The notes beneath the pieces were generated by a model that was not told the origin of the DNA, did no database searches, and saw only the letters and a list, made by a program, of their open reading frames with translations. Of a DNA stretch of 64,000 bases, positions 41,943 through 51,598 are shown one piece after another; position 1 is the first letter of the stretch, and the number at the start of each line of letters is the position of its first letter. Source of the stretch: Leifsonia shinshuensis. Its GTDB lineage: Bacteria; Actinomycetota; Actinomycetes; Actinomycetales; Microbacteriaceae. The translations under genes and the position numbers were made by a program. Location of the stretch: positions 2,356,001 to 2,420,000 of the forward strand of contig NZ_CP043641.1 in assembly GCF_014217625.1 (NCBI RefSeq), given 5' to 3'.

Positions 41943-42082
41943 CCGGCACTGCGCCGACCGGCCCTGCGCCCCTCCTCCGTGCCGCGTGGACGTTTCCTGG
42001 CAATGACGGCACGCGGGGTTGCGCTCCCGCTCGGACCGCGGGACCGTGGGCGACTCCTGGAGGAACAACGAAAGGAGAGCAC

Positions 42083-42364
42083 GTGCTCACCCTGACCGAG
42101 AACGCCAGCACGATCGTCAAGACCCTCACGGATCAGGCGCCGCAGGACGACGCCGGGCTGCGCATCAGCAGCAGCAACCCGCAGAACACCGCGTTCGCCG
42201 CCGCAGTGACGCCCGAGCCGGAGCCCGCCGACCAGGTGGTCGAGTCCGACGGCGCACGACTCTTCCTCGAGCCGGGCGCCGCTGTCGCGCTCGACGACAA
42301 GGTGCTCGACGCCCAGGTCGACGACCAGGGCGCAGTGAGCTTCGCGATCGGCGCCCTCGCCTAG
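42083..42364 (+). CDS. HesB/IscA-like protein lacking cysteines
   Basis: 93 residues from GTG 42083 (AAAGGAGAG upstream). The pattern LTLTENASTIVKTLTDQ, DDAGLRISSS, FLEPGAAVALDDKVLDAQVDDQGAVSFAI follows the A-type Fe-S carrier (HesB) fold. But all three ligand cysteines of IscA are absent; the protein has no Cys at all. It therefore cannot hold an Fe-S cluster in the usual way. Such proteins are annotated as Fe-S assembly by similarity only; the role here is unknown. Confidence 0.78.
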   Translation: MLTLTENASTIVKTLTDQAPQDDAGLRISSSNPQNTAFAAAVTPEPEPADQVVESDGARLFLEPGAAVALDDKVLDAQVDDQGAVSFAIGALA

Positions 42365-42415
42365 CGAGCCTTCGCGACTGCCCGAAGCCGGCGCTCCAGC
42401 GGCGCCCGCTTCCCC

Positions 42416-42442
42416 GGCCCCGGTGCCCCGTGCGCCGGGGCC
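42416..42442 (+). terminator. GC-rich hairpin after the HesB-like gene
   Basis: GGCCCCGG/CCGGGGCC, an 8-bp stem with an 11-nt loop and no T-run. Confidence 0.5.
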
Positions 42443-42575
42443 GAGTCGTGTCCGGGCACGGCCGTTCGCGACTGTCAATCGTGTCGACGGAGACACTGCA
42501 CAGTGTTTTCGTGGTGGTGTGCGGGCGGACGCTCAACCCCGACGCCGCCCGCACACCTGCTCGCGTCGCCCCGGT

Positions 42576-42872
42576 TCAGGTCAGCGGCGGGCGTTGCGGC
42601 TCGCCCGCGTCGATGAGGAACTCGACGGCGGTCGTCCACAGCGGGACGATCTTCGTGGGCGGGATGTCCTCCTCGCCCGCGAAATGCACGGCGAAGTGGA
42701 CCTCCGGCTCTCCCTTGACGGGATCCGCCGTGGCGATGACCCCTAGATAGCCGTCGTCGTCCATCACCCGCCAGCGGGTGACCCCGCCCGGCTCCGGCTC
42801 GATCCGCACACTGTGGCCGCCGTAGTCGTAGGTCGGACCGGGCGGGAGCGCGGCGCGGGAGTCGATCGTCAT
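42576..42872 (-). CDS. small protein of unknown function
   Basis: 98 residues, acidic, no membrane segment. Sequence such as YDYGGHSVRIEPEPGG, WRVMDDDGYLGVIATADP and AVEFLIDAGEPQRPP suggests a small beta-rich domain; I recognise no family. ATG 42872 follows TAGAAC by 6 nt with TTGAAC 18 bp further up, a plausible leaderless promoter. Codon use is normal for the window, which supports it as a real gene. Confidence 0.65.
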   Translation of the reverse strand: MTIDSRAALPPGPTYDYGGHSVRIEPEPGGVTRWRVMDDDGYLGVIATADPVKGEPEVHFAVHFAGEEDIPPTKIVPLWTTAVEFLIDAGEPQRPPLT

Positions 42873-42949
42873 ACTGACGTTCTACGACCGGCTCCCGCAC
42901 TCGTTCAACTCGTTCACTTTTCGAACAATCAGGAGTACGCGCCGCGCGA

Positions 42950-45037
42950 CTACGCGGTGGGGACCTCCTCGGACTCCGCGTCGGTCTCGGTCTCCTGCTC
43001 GGCGGCGGCGCCCTTGAACTGCGTCATGTACAGCTCGTAGTACGCGCCCTTCTTCGCCAGAAGCGTCGCGTGGTCGCCCTGCTCCACGATGCGACCCTGC
43101 TCCATCACCAGGATGGTGTGCGCGTCGCGGATCGTGGAGAGCCGGTGCGCGATCACGAACGACGTGCGGTCGCTCCGCAGCGCGGCCATCGCATGCTGCA
43201 CCAGCAGCTCGGTGCGGGTGTCCACCGACGAGGTGGCCTCGTCCAGGATGAGCAGCGACGGGTTCGCGATGAAGGCGCGCGCGATCGTGAGCAGCTGGCG
43301 CTCTCCGGCGGAGACGTTGCTGCCGTCCGCCTCGATCGTGGTGTCGTAGCCGTCCGGGAGCTGGCGGACGAACCGGTCGACCATCGTCGCCTTGGCGGCC
43401 TCCACGACCTCCTCGTCCGTCGCGTCGAGCCGGCCGTAGCGGATGTTCTCGCGGATCGTGCCGGAGAACAGCCAGGCGTCCTGCAGCACCATGCCGACCT
43501 GGCCGCGCAGCTCGGCGCGGGAGAGGTCCGTCGTGTCGATGCCGTCGAGGCGGATGGTGCCGCCGTTCAGCTCGTAGAACCGCATGATCAGGTTGACCAG
43601 CGTGGTCTTGCCCGCGCCGGTCGGCCCGACGATCGCGACCGTGTGCCCTGGTGCGACCGACAGCGACAGGTCGCGGATCAGCTCGGTCTCGGGGTCGTAG
43701 GAGAAGTCCACGCCCTCGAGCTCCACGCGGCCATCCGCCCGCTCGGGCAGGTGCCGCGTCTCGACGTCGGCCGACTGCTCCTCCGCGTCGAGGAATTCGA
43801 AGGTGCGCTCCGCCGACGCGACGCCGGACTGCAGCATGTTCGCCATGCCTGCGATCTGGCCGATCGGCTGCGAGAACTCCCGCGAGTACTGGATGAACGC
43901 GGTCGCGTCGCCGATCGTCATCTGGCCGGAGGCGACCCGGAGGCCGCCGACGACCGCGATCAGCACGTACGACAGGTAGGAGACGAAGTTCATCGCCGGC
44001 ATGATCATGCCGGACACGAACTGGGCGCCGACCGTCGCCTTCCAGAGCTTCTCGTTGCGCTTGTCGAACTCCTCGAGCATCACGGCGTCACGGCCGAACG
44101 CGCGCACCAGGTCGAGGCCCGAGTACGACTCCTCGATGTGCCCGTTGAGCGCGCCGGTCGAGCTCCACTGCTGCTTGAACAGCTTCTGCGACCGCGTGCC
44201 GATGACGCCCGCGATCACGCCGGAGAGCGGGATCGAGATGAGCGCGATCAACGCGAGCTGCCACGAGACGATGAACATCATGATGCCGATGCCGATGACG
44301 GTCAGCACCGATTGGATGAGCTGCGAGAACGCCTGCTGCAAGGCCGTCTGGATGTTGTCGACGTCGTTGGTCACGCGCGACATCAGGTCACCGCGCTGCC
44401 GGGTGTCGAAGTAGCTGAGCGGGAGCCGGTTGAGCTTGTTCTCGACGTCGGCGCGCAGGCGGTAGATCACCCGCATCACCAGGCCGTTGAGGATGTAGCC
44501 CTGCCACCACTGCAGCAGCGACGCCACCAGGTACATCGCCAGCACGATCATCAGCAGGCGGCCGAGGGCGGTGAAGTCGATGCCCTGCCCAGGCACGACG
44601 TTCGTTCCCGCCAGCACGTCGGCGAACTGGGTGTTGCCCTGCGAGCGCAGCCCCTGGATCACCTGGTCGAGCGTCGCGCCCTTCGGGAGCTGGCTGCCGA
44701 GGAACCCGTTGAAGATCACGTCGGTCGCCTGACCGAGGACCTTCGGCGCGATCACGATGAGCGCCACCGAGATCACGACGAGCAGGGTCACGAACGACAT
44801 CGCGAGCCACTCGGGCTTGAGCAGCCCGAGGAGCCGCTTGAACGACGGCCAGAAGTTCTCGGCCTTCTTGGCGGGCGCGCCGCCGAACATGTCGCCGTCG
44901 GCCTCCGTCGGCTCGTACTCGTATTCGAGCTCGAGCTCGTCGATCGCCGTCTGGACGCCGGCCTCGGTCAGGACGCCGTCCTGCTCGGCGCGCGTGCGGC
45001 CCGTCGCGCCGGTGCGGTTCTTCTTCGGACGCGCCAT
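42950..45037 (-). CDS. ABC exporter half-transporter with intact nucleotide site
   Basis: 695 residues. An acidic N-terminal extension (about 1-75) precedes six transmembrane segments (about 80-380) and an ATPase domain: Walker A GPTGAGKTTLVNL, signature NVSAGERQLLTIARA, Walker B LLILDEATSSVD with catalytic Glu. It probably pairs with the next protein as a heterodimeric multidrug or lipid exporter (BmrCD/LmrCD type). It starts 1 bp after the partner's stop. Confidence 0.92.
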   Translation of the reverse strand: MARPKKNRTGATGRTRAEQDGVLTEAGVQTAIDELELEYEYEPTEADGDMFGGAPAKKAENFWPSFKRLLGLLKPEWLAMSFVTLLVVISVALIVIAPKVLGQATDVIFNGFLGSQLPKGATLDQVIQGLRSQGNTQFADVLAGTNVVPGQGIDFTALGRLLMIVLAMYLVASLLQWWQGYILNGLVMRVIYRLRADVENKLNRLPLSYFDTRQRGDLMSRVTNDVDNIQTALQQAFSQLIQSVLTVIGIGIMMFIVSWQLALIALISIPLSGVIAGVIGTRSQKLFKQQWSSTGALNGHIEESYSGLDLVRAFGRDAVMLEEFDKRNEKLWKATVGAQFVSGMIMPAMNFVSYLSYVLIAVVGGLRVASGQMTIGDATAFIQYSREFSQPIGQIAGMANMLQSGVASAERTFEFLDAEEQSADVETRHLPERADGRVELEGVDFSYDPETELIRDLSLSVAPGHTVAIVGPTGAGKTTLVNLIMRFYELNGGTIRLDGIDTTDLSRAELRGQVGMVLQDAWLFSGTIRENIRYGRLDATDEEVVEAAKATMVDRFVRQLPDGYDTTIEADGSNVSAGERQLLTIARAFIANPSLLILDEATSSVDTRTELLVQHAMAALRSDRTSFVIAHRLSTIRDAHTILVMEQGRIVEQGDHATLLAKKGAYYELYMTQFKGAAAEQETETDAESEEVPTA

Positions 45038-45038
45038 C

Positions 45039-46766
45039 TCAGGCCACCTCCAGGCTCAGCTGGGACTCGACGATCTCGCGATAGGTCTCGCTCGTCTCCA
45101 GCAACTCGTCGTGGGTGCCGCGTCCGACGATTCTGCCATCGTCGAGCACGATGATCTGATCGGCCTCCCGGATCGTGGAGACGCGCTGCGCCACCACGAT
45201 CACGGTGGCGTCGCCCGTGGACTGTGCCAGAGCGCTCCGCAACCGGGCATCGGTCGCGACGTCGAGCGCGGAGAACGAGTCGTCGAACAGCAGGACCCGG
45301 GGCTCTGCCACCAGCGCGCGGGCGATGCAGAGCCGCTGGCGCTGCCCGCCGGAGACGTTGGTGCCGCCCTGGGCGATGCGCTCGTCGAGGCCGTGCTCCT
45401 TGGCGCGGACGAAGTCCTCGGCCTGGGCGACGCGCAGGGCCTCCCAGAGCTCGTCATCGGTGGCGTCCGGCCGGCCGAACCGCAGGTTGCTGGCGACCGT
45501 TCCCGAGAAGAGGTACGGCTTCTGCGGCACGAGCCCGAGCACGCCGGACAGCTGCTCCCGGCTCAGCGAGTCGACGGGGACGCCGCCGATGCGCACGTGC
45601 CCGCTCTGCGGGGTGAACAGGTCGGCGATGACGGAGACCAGGGTCGTCTTGCCGGATCCGGTCGAGCCGACGATCGCGGTCACCCGCCCGGGCTCCGCGG
45701 TGAAGCTCACATCGCTCAGCACGGGCTTCTCGGCTCCGGGGTAGCCGAACGTGACCCCGGCGACCTCCACCCGGCCGTCGCTCGGGACGCCGCCGCCGGC
45801 GCCCGCGCCGGTGGACGGCGCCGCGCTCAGCACCTCCTCGATGCGCTCGGCGCAGACCATCGCGCGCGGGATCATCATGGCCATGAAGACGCCCATCATC
45901 ACCGCGACCAGGATCTGCAGCAGGTACTGCAGGAACGCGGTGAGCGCGCCGATCTGGATGTCGCCCGCGTCGACCCGGTGGCCGCCGAACCAGAGCACGG
46001 CGACCGTCGCGACGTTGAGGATGAGCATGATGAGCGGGAACATCAGCACGAAGACGTTGCCGACCTTGACCGAGATGCGGGTGAGGGCAGCGTTCGCGTC
46101 GTCGTAGCGCGCGGTCTCGAACTTCTCGCGGACGAAGGCGCGGATGACGCGAATGCCGACAATCTGCTCGCGGATGACGCCGTTGACGCCGTCGATGCGG
46201 TCCTGCATGACGCGGAACATCGGCAGCAGCAGCCAGACCAGGATGCCGACGACGACGAACAGCACGGCCACCGACACCCAGATGAGCCAGGACAGCCCGG
46301 CGTCGACCTGCACGGCGAGGATGATGCCCGCGATGCACATGATCGGCGTCGACACCATGAAGTTGAGCGTCATCAGCACGAGCATCTGCACCTGCTGGAC
46401 GTCGTTGGTGTTGCGCGTGATGAGCGTCGGCATGCCCCACTTCGCGAGGTCGAGCGCCGGCAGAGAGTCGACCTTGCGGTAGAACGAGCGCCGGACGTCG
46501 CGGCCCAGCGACATCGAGGCGCGCGCCCCGAAGTACGTCGCCGTGATGGCCGCGGCGACCTGCACGAAGCAGACGACGAGCATCATGCCGCCGGTGGACC
46601 AGATGAAGTTCGTGTCGCCCTTGACGACACCCTTGTCGATGATGTCGGCGTTGAGCGTCGGCAGGTACAGAGCGGCGATGGTCGCGATGAGTTGCAGGAC
46701 GACCACGGCCGCGACGGCGCCCCAATACGGGCGGATGAACCGCAGCGCCAAGCGAAGAAGAGTCAC
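45039..46766 (-). CDS. ABC exporter half-transporter with degenerate Walker B
   Basis: 575 residues from GTG 46766 (AGGA 6 nt upstream). Six transmembrane segments, then Walker A GSTGSGKTTLVSV, signature NVSGGQRQRLCIARAL and Walker B VLLFDDSFSALD. The catalytic Glu after Walker B is Asp, the mark of the non-hydrolysing site in heterodimeric exporters. It is first in a two-gene operon with the intact partner. The substrate is unknown; the gene pair is often annotated as multidrug. Confidence 0.93.
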   Translation of the reverse strand: MTLLRLALRFIRPYWGAVAAVVVLQLIATIAALYLPTLNADIIDKGVVKGDTNFIWSTGGMMLVVCFVQVAAAITATYFGARASMSLGRDVRRSFYRKVDSLPALDLAKWGMPTLITRNTNDVQQVQMLVLMTLNFMVSTPIMCIAGIILAVQVDAGLSWLIWVSVAVLFVVVGILVWLLLPMFRVMQDRIDGVNGVIREQIVGIRVIRAFVREKFETARYDDANAALTRISVKVGNVFVLMFPLIMLILNVATVAVLWFGGHRVDAGDIQIGALTAFLQYLLQILVAVMMGVFMAMMIPRAMVCAERIEEVLSAAPSTGAGAGGGVPSDGRVEVAGVTFGYPGAEKPVLSDVSFTAEPGRVTAIVGSTGSGKTTLVSVIADLFTPQSGHVRIGGVPVDSLSREQLSGVLGLVPQKPYLFSGTVASNLRFGRPDATDDELWEALRVAQAEDFVRAKEHGLDERIAQGGTNVSGGQRQRLCIARALVAEPRVLLFDDSFSALDVATDARLRSALAQSTGDATVIVVAQRVSTIREADQIIVLDDGRIVGRGTHDELLETSETYREIVESQLSLEVA

Positions 46767-46857
46767 GGTGATTCCTGGTTCTGGTCTGGTGGAGTTATGA
46801 CGGGCGCACGCAGCCGCCGGCCCCCGCCGACACGGCACTGTGCGAAACCCCCGTACA

Positions 46858-46873
46858 GCGCTAACGCTAGCGC
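46858..46873. promoter_or_regulatory. palindrome upstream of the ABC exporter operon
   Basis: GCGCTA-ACGC-TAGCGC, 6-bp arms, in the 210-bp gap before the exporter. On the minus strand it contains a TAGCGT box that may be a -10. The rest of the gap (46767-46976) shows no gene. Confidence 0.4.
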
Positions 46874-46976
46874 GGACCGGCGACATCCGCTCCCGTGAGG
46901 AGACGATGTTCACCGCCGGATATGACGCTAACCGGTGCTGCGGTCAGTTCGTGACCGCTTTCGTGATCTGTGGAGA

Positions 46977-47534
46977 TCAGGCCGGCGAGTACAGGAGGTG
47001 GAGGACTCCATTCGCGTAGGCGTCGTACTGCCGCAGCCGCAGCTTGGCCTCAGGAGTGCCCTCCGGGAAGAGCCGCGCGCCTGTGCCGCGGACGACCGGG
47101 TACACGAACAGGTGCAGGGCGTCGACCAGTCCGTCCGCGATCAGGGCCCGCACGAGCGAGCCGCTGCCGCTGATGTAGAGGCCGCCGCTCACGCTGTCCT
47201 TGACCTCCCGGACCCGGTCGGCGTCGTAGCCGCCGAGCGACCGCGAGTTGGCCCAGGTGGCCTCCGCGCCCGCGTCGTCCAGCGTCGAGCTGACCACCAG
47301 CTTCTCCGTGTTGTTGAAGAAGTCGGCGCCCGGGTCCTCGGCGGTGGTGCGCGCCAACCAGGCCGGGGCGAACATCTCGAAGGTGCGGCGCCCGAGGAGG
47401 ATGCGCTCCGACGCCCCGGTGATGCGCGCCAAGTCCTCGCCCATGTCGGGATCGAAGCCGTACTCGGCCGTCCAGCTGGGGTCTTCGAAGACGCCGTCGA
47501 GGGAGACGAACTCGTGCACTGCGATGCTGCCCAT
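46977..47534 (-). CDS. dihydrofolate reductase-like (RibD C-terminal) protein
   Basis: 185 residues. VHEFVSLDGVFEDPSW, RILLGRRTFEMFAPAW, EKLVVSSTLDDA, GGLYISGSGSLVRALIADGLVD and HLFVYPVVRGTGARLFPEG form the RibD-C/DHFR-like fold. An NADPH-dependent reductase of unknown substrate. The start ATG 47534 is 6 nt after TAAGCT. It neighbours an AHSA1 gene, as the second reductase of this type at 60085 also does. Confidence 0.88.
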   Translation of the reverse strand: MGSIAVHEFVSLDGVFEDPSWTAEYGFDPDMGEDLARITGASERILLGRRTFEMFAPAWLARTTAEDPGADFFNNTEKLVVSSTLDDAGAEATWANSRSLGGYDADRVREVKDSVSGGLYISGSGSLVRALIADGLVDALHLFVYPVVRGTGARLFPEGTPEAKLRLRQYDAYANGVLHLLYSPA

Positions 47535-47540
47535 GCGGCC

Positions 47541-47546
47541 AGCTTA
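47541..47546 (-). promoter_or_regulatory. -10 box (TAAGCT) for the reductase gene
   Basis: Minus strand, 6 nt before ATG 47534. Confidence 0.5.
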
Positions 47547-47555
47547 GGGGTCGGC

Positions 47556-47957
47556 TCAGGCCGTCGCCACCAGCCGGTCGAGGCAGTCGTTCCATCCCGT
47601 GACGTGCTCCTCGACTGCGTGCTCCGTGACGAAGCCGTCGTGCCGGACGGTGACGCGGGTGCCCTCGACCCCCGGCGCCAGCTCGATCGTGACGGCCGTC
47701 TCGTCGTCCTCGCCGTCCCACCGCCAGGTCGTGGCCAGCAGCCGGCCCTCCTCGACCGCGGTCACGGTTCCGCTGATCCCGAGGTCCGCGACGTCGGAGC
47801 GGATGCGCAGTGCGCCTCCCGGCGTCGCGTCGATGCGCGCCTGCGGCTGCAGCCTCGGCGGCCAGAACCACGCCGAGAGCTCGACCGGGTCGGTGAACGA
47901 ACGCCAGACCCGTTCGGGCGGCGCCGCCACGACGCGCTCGACGGTGAGCCCGGCCAT
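47556..47957 (-). CDS. AHSA1-type SRPBCC protein
   Basis: 133 residues from ATG 47957. AAPPERVWRSFTDPVELSAWFWPP opens the START-like domain, and VTVRHDGFVTEHAVEEHVTGWNDCLDRL closes it. Activator of Hsp90 homologue-like proteins bind hydrophobic ligands; the ligand is unknown. It lies 2 bp after the ABC permease stop on the same strand, so it is probably expressed with that transporter. Confidence 0.85.
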   Translation of the reverse strand: MAGLTVERVVAAPPERVWRSFTDPVELSAWFWPPRLQPQARIDATPGGALRIRSDVADLGISGTVTAVEEGRLLATTWRWDGEDDETAVTIELAPGVEGTRVTVRHDGFVTEHAVEEHVTGWNDCLDRLVATA

Positions 47958-47959
47958 GG

Positions 47960-49531
47960 TCAGGCGTCCTTCCTCAGCTGCAGCAGCAGCTCGGGCGCCC
48001 GCGCGTCGAGGATGCTGCCGCCGATCCGCACGCCGACAGCCACCAGCACGCCGCCCAGCGCGACGCCGACGACGAGCGCCGCCCAGAGCCAGAGCGCGTC
48101 GCCGGTCGCCAGGCCGACGATGAACAGCACGATCTCGGGCAGGCACAGCACCGCGATCACACCCCAGGCGGCGAAGGTCGGTCCGATCAGCGAGATGTTG
48201 GCGCCCGGCCGGGACCGGAACGGGTTGTCTCCCGGCTCCGGCACCGGGAACACCAACCGGGCCGACGTCACGGCGCACACCGCGGATCCGGTGAGCAGGA
48301 TCCCGAGCGACAGCCCGATCAGACCGGGGAGGATGTGCCAAGCGCCGCCGACGGCCGCCCCGAAGACCGCGACGATCACGATCGCCGGCACCGCGAACGC
48401 GAGCAGCGCCGCAGCTCGGCCCCACCGGTCCGCGCGACCGGGCACGGCCTTCGCGACGTGCAGCGCGAACGCCGTCGAGTCGTACGAGACGTCGGCGATC
48501 ATCCCGATGCCGAGCGAGAACGCCACGACGGGTGCCCCGATCACCGGGAGCACCGACGAGTGGTTGAGGCTCGAGTAGAACCAGAACAGCACGGGCATAA
48601 GCGGGATGACGAGCAGCTGGCGGAGGTAGCGCGGGTCGCGGAACCAGTACGTGAGGCAGCGCGCGGCGATCGCCCCGGACTGCGTCCCCGGCAGGATGCC
48701 GAACCAGCCCAGTTTCCCCTGCGCCCTCACCCGCGACGATGCGCGCGCCGGGGTGGTCAGCGAGCGGGCGAGCCCCCAGCGCCAGACCAGCCACAGCACG
48801 ACGAAGGTCGCCACAGCGATCAGGAACCGTGCCAGCGCGCCGAGCGGGTCGCCGAGGGCGAGCTGCGACGGCACCGCCCAGACTGCCCCGAGCGGCGACC
48901 AGGACAGGCCGTCCGCGATGGCGGGCAGCGCGTCGGACGACGAGCGCAGGCCCCGCGTGATGCCGATGACGATCGGCCCGGCGAGGATGAGCGGGATGAG
49001 GATGAGCAGCCCGCTGGCCTCCCGGAACCGCCGGCCGCCGGACAGCCCGCTCGACACCGAGGTGACGGCGCGGGACACGACGATGCAGGTCGCGGCGCCG
49101 AGGACACCCGTCAGCAGCGCGACCAGGGCGACCCCCGGGAGCCGGATCCAGCTCAGCGAGGTCGCCAGCGACGCGAGGGTGGTCGCCGCTCCGGCGACGC
49201 CGACGGCCGCGCTCAGCAGCATCCCGAGCATGAGCGGGCGCAGCGGGATCGGATAGACGGCGAGCTTGGCCGGGTCGAGGGTCTGCTCGATCCCGGAGAG
49301 CAGCAGCGGGAAGACCGCCCAGCCGAGCACGGCGGCCGAGCCGGCGATGACGACGACGGTGCGGGTCACCTCCGTCGGCGCCAAGCCCAGCAAGACGAGG
49401 CCGCCCAGCACGACCACGAGCGCGATGAGCGCGTACACGCCGCCGATGATCACGGCGACGAGCTGCGATGTGCTGCGGCGGAACGAATTGCGGAGGACGA
49501 GCAGCCTCAGCCTTACGAGTGTCGCAACCAC
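47960..49531 (-). CDS. ABC exporter membrane protein
   Basis: 523 residues from GTG 49531, supported by GGAGGGG just upstream. About 12 to 14 hydrophobic segments cover the length, with a cytoplasmic basic loop near 240-270 (RASSRVRAQGKLGW). The ATPase gene overlaps it by 19 bp, so it is that ATPase's partner. It does not match the short ABC-2 pattern; large permeases like this are seen with antibiotic or lipid exporters. The substrate is unknown. Confidence 0.82.
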   Translation of the reverse strand: MVATLVRLRLLVLRNSFRRSTSQLVAVIIGGVYALIALVVVLGGLVLLGLAPTEVTRTVVVIAGSAAVLGWAVFPLLLSGIEQTLDPAKLAVYPIPLRPLMLGMLLSAAVGVAGAATTLASLATSLSWIRLPGVALVALLTGVLGAATCIVVSRAVTSVSSGLSGGRRFREASGLLILIPLILAGPIVIGITRGLRSSSDALPAIADGLSWSPLGAVWAVPSQLALGDPLGALARFLIAVATFVVLWLVWRWGLARSLTTPARASSRVRAQGKLGWFGILPGTQSGAIAARCLTYWFRDPRYLRQLLVIPLMPVLFWFYSSLNHSSVLPVIGAPVVAFSLGIGMIADVSYDSTAFALHVAKAVPGRADRWGRAAALLAFAVPAIVIVAVFGAAVGGAWHILPGLIGLSLGILLTGSAVCAVTSARLVFPVPEPGDNPFRSRPGANISLIGPTFAAWGVIAVLCLPEIVLFIVGLATGDALWLWAALVVGVALGGVLVAVGVRIGGSILDARAPELLLQLRKDA

Positions 49532-50280
49532 TCCGGCCCCTCCCCGACGCGGCGGCCGCCGACCAGCGCGACGAAGCGGTCCTCCAACGTGGAGCCGGCG
49601 CGCACCTCGTCCACGGTGCCGGATGCGACGACGTGGCCGTCGGTGATCACGGCGACGTGGTCGCACATCCGCTCGACCAGGTCCATGACGTGCGAGGAGA
49701 CGATGACCGTTCCGCCGCCCCGGACGTAGCCGTGCAGGATGTCGCGGATGTTCGCCGCCGACACCGGATCGACCGACTCGAAGGGCTCGTCCAGCACGAG
49801 CACGCGCGGGGCGTGCACCATCGCCGCGGCCAGCGCGATCTTCTTCGTCATGCCGGCGGAGTAGTCGACCACGAGCGTCCCACCGGCGGACGACAGGTCG
49901 AGCAGGTTCAGGAGGTCGTGGGTGCGCTCGATCGCTGTGGGACGGTCCATGCCGCTCAGGAGGCCCGCGTACTCGACCAGCTGCTCACCGGTGAGCCGGT
50001 CGAACAGCCGGACGCCGTCCGAGAGCACGCCGACGAGCGCCTTGCCCGCCAGCGGGTCGCGCCACATGTCGACGCCGTGGATGAGCACCTGCCCGGCGTC
50101 GGGCCGCAACAGGCCGGTGACCATGTTCAGCGTCGTGGTCTTGCCCGCTCCGTTCGGTCCGACGAGCCCGTAGAAGCTGCCGGAGGGCACGTCGAGGTCG
50201 ATCCCGTCGACCGCCGCCTTCGCCCCGAACCGCTTGTGCAGACCACGGATCGCCACCGCGACCGCATCGTCCTGCGTCAT
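49513..50280 (-). CDS. ABC transporter ATPase
   Basis: 255 residues from ATG 50280 (GGGAGGT upstream). Walker A GPNGAGKTTTLNM (about 41-53), the signature region YSAGMTKKIALAAAMVHAP (the LSGGQ motif is replaced by YSAGM), Walker B VLVLDEPFESVDP and the H-loop IVSSHVMDLVERM. It pairs with the large permease downstream through the 19-bp overlap. Function as an exporter is inferred from the ABC-2-like ATPase class. Confidence 0.9.
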   Translation of the reverse strand: MTQDDAVAVAIRGLHKRFGAKAAVDGIDLDVPSGSFYGLVGPNGAGKTTTLNMVTGLLRPDAGQVLIHGVDMWRDPLAGKALVGVLSDGVRLFDRLTGEQLVEYAGLLSGMDRPTAIERTHDLLNLLDLSSAGGTLVVDYSAGMTKKIALAAAMVHAPRVLVLDEPFESVDPVSAANIRDILHGYVRGGGTVIVSSHVMDLVERMCDHVAVITDGHVVASGTVDEVRAGSTLEDRFVALVGGRRVGEGPEWLRHS

Positions 50281-50383
50281 CGCACCTCCCCCGGGCTGTC
50301 GTGCTCCAGTGACGCAGCCCACCTCACCCTACGCGCCGCGGCATCCGCTCGCACCGCCCCCGTCGAGGGGCGAAGGCGGTCGG

Positions 50384-51598
50384 TCAGATCCGTTCGAAGA
50401 CCGCGGCCAGCCCCTGGCCTCCGCCGATGCACATGGTCTCGACCGCGAGCGTGCCGTCGAGGGCGGGGAGCTCGTGGGCGAGCGTCGCCAGCATCCGCAA
50501 GCCGGTGGCCCCGATAGGATGCCCGATCGAGATGCCGCTGCCGCGCGGGTTGAGCCGCGGGTCCTCCGCGTCGATGCCCCAGTCGGCCAGGCACGCGAGC
50601 ACCTGCACGGCGAAGGCCTCGTTGAGCTCGATCAGGTCGATGTCGGACCAGGTGACGCCGGCGCGCTCCAAGGCTTTGTCCGCAGCGGGGACGGGCGCGA
50701 CACCGAACACGGCCGGGTCGTTGCCGGCGACGGCCCACGAGCGCAAGCGCAGCACAGGAGTCAGCCCCAGGGCTGCGGCGTGCTCGGGGGTCGTGACGAT
50801 CGCGGCGGCCGCGGCGTCGTTCTGACCGCTGGAGTTGCCGGCGGTGACGGTCGCGTCCGGGTCGGTGCGGCCGAGGATGGGGCGGAGGCCGGCGAGTGCC
50901 TCCAGCGTGGTGTCGGCGCGTGGATGCTCGTCGCGGTCCACGACCACCTCGCCCTTCCGTCCTGGCACGGTCACAGGGACCAGTTCGGCGTCGAACGCGC
51001 CGGCCTGCTGCGCGGCGACGGCGCGCTGGTGCGAGCGCAGCGCGAGCTCGTCCTGCGCCGCGCGCGGGATGCCGTATGCGCGGCGCAGCGTCTCGGCCGA
51101 GCCGACGTTGCCCTCCGGGGTCGGGAAGTTGCGCCCGCCCACCGTCTCGCGACCGCGCGCCAGGGCGTCGTGCAGCATCAGGCCGCCGGGCGGGAGGCCG
51201 CGGCGGCCCTGCTCCGTATAAAGAGGAGCGTTCGACATCGACTCGGCCCCGAGCGCGACCAGCACGTCGCTCGCGCCGGTCTGCACCTCCATCGCGGCGT
51301 TGATCACGGCCTGGAGGCCGGAGCCGCAGCGCCGGTCGAGCTGGTAGCCGGTCGTCGTGACCGGGAAGCCGGCGTTCAGCGCGGCGACGCGGCCGAAGGC
51401 GGGGGCCTCCATCGTGGGATAGCCCTGCGACCCGATCACGCCCTCCACCGCGGCCGGGTCGATGCCGGTGCGGTCGAGGACGGCGCGCAGCACCGTCTCG
51501 GCCAGGGCCAGTGCGGACACGGGGGCGAGCGCGCCGCCCATCCGGCCGACCGGGGTGCGGAGCGGCGAACAGATCACGACCTCGCGCAGCTCAGGCAT
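50384..51598 (-). CDS. pcaF: beta-ketoadipyl-CoA thiolase
   Basis: 404 residues. Thiolase motifs: nucleophile Cys in [12 protein letters not shown] (about 90), [12 protein letters not shown], the His in [17 protein letters not shown], and the second Cys in [12 protein letters not shown] near the end. It splits beta-ketoadipyl-CoA to acetyl-CoA and succinyl-CoA, the last step of the pathway. It overlaps pcaJ by 8 bp. A general acetyl-CoA acetyltransferase is the alternative, but the operon fixes the role. Confidence 0.92.
   Translation of the reverse strand: MPELREVVICSPLRTPVGRMGGALAPVSALALAETVLRAVLDRTGIDPAAVEGVIGSQGYPTMEAPAFGRVAALNAGFPVTTTGYQLDRRCGSGLQAVINAAMEVQTGASDVLVALGAESMSNAPLYTEQGRRGLPPGGLMLHDALARGRETVGGRNFPTPEGNVGSAETLRRAYGIPRAAQDELALRSHQRAVAAQQAGAFDAELVPVTVPGRKGEVVVDRDEHPRADTTLEALAGLRPILGRTDPDATVTAGNSSGQNDAAAAAIVTTPEHAAALGLTPVLRLRSWAVAGNDPAVFGVAPVPAADKALERAGVTWSDIDLIELNEAFAVQVLACLADWGIDAEDPRLNPRGSGISIGHPIGATGLRMLATLAHELPALDGTLAVETMCIGGGQGLAAVFERI

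Noticed and set aside
42423..42746. Plus-strand frame of 107 codons after the HesB-like gene
   Set aside because: It starts inside a terminator hairpin and is largely antisense to the better supported 98-residue gene.
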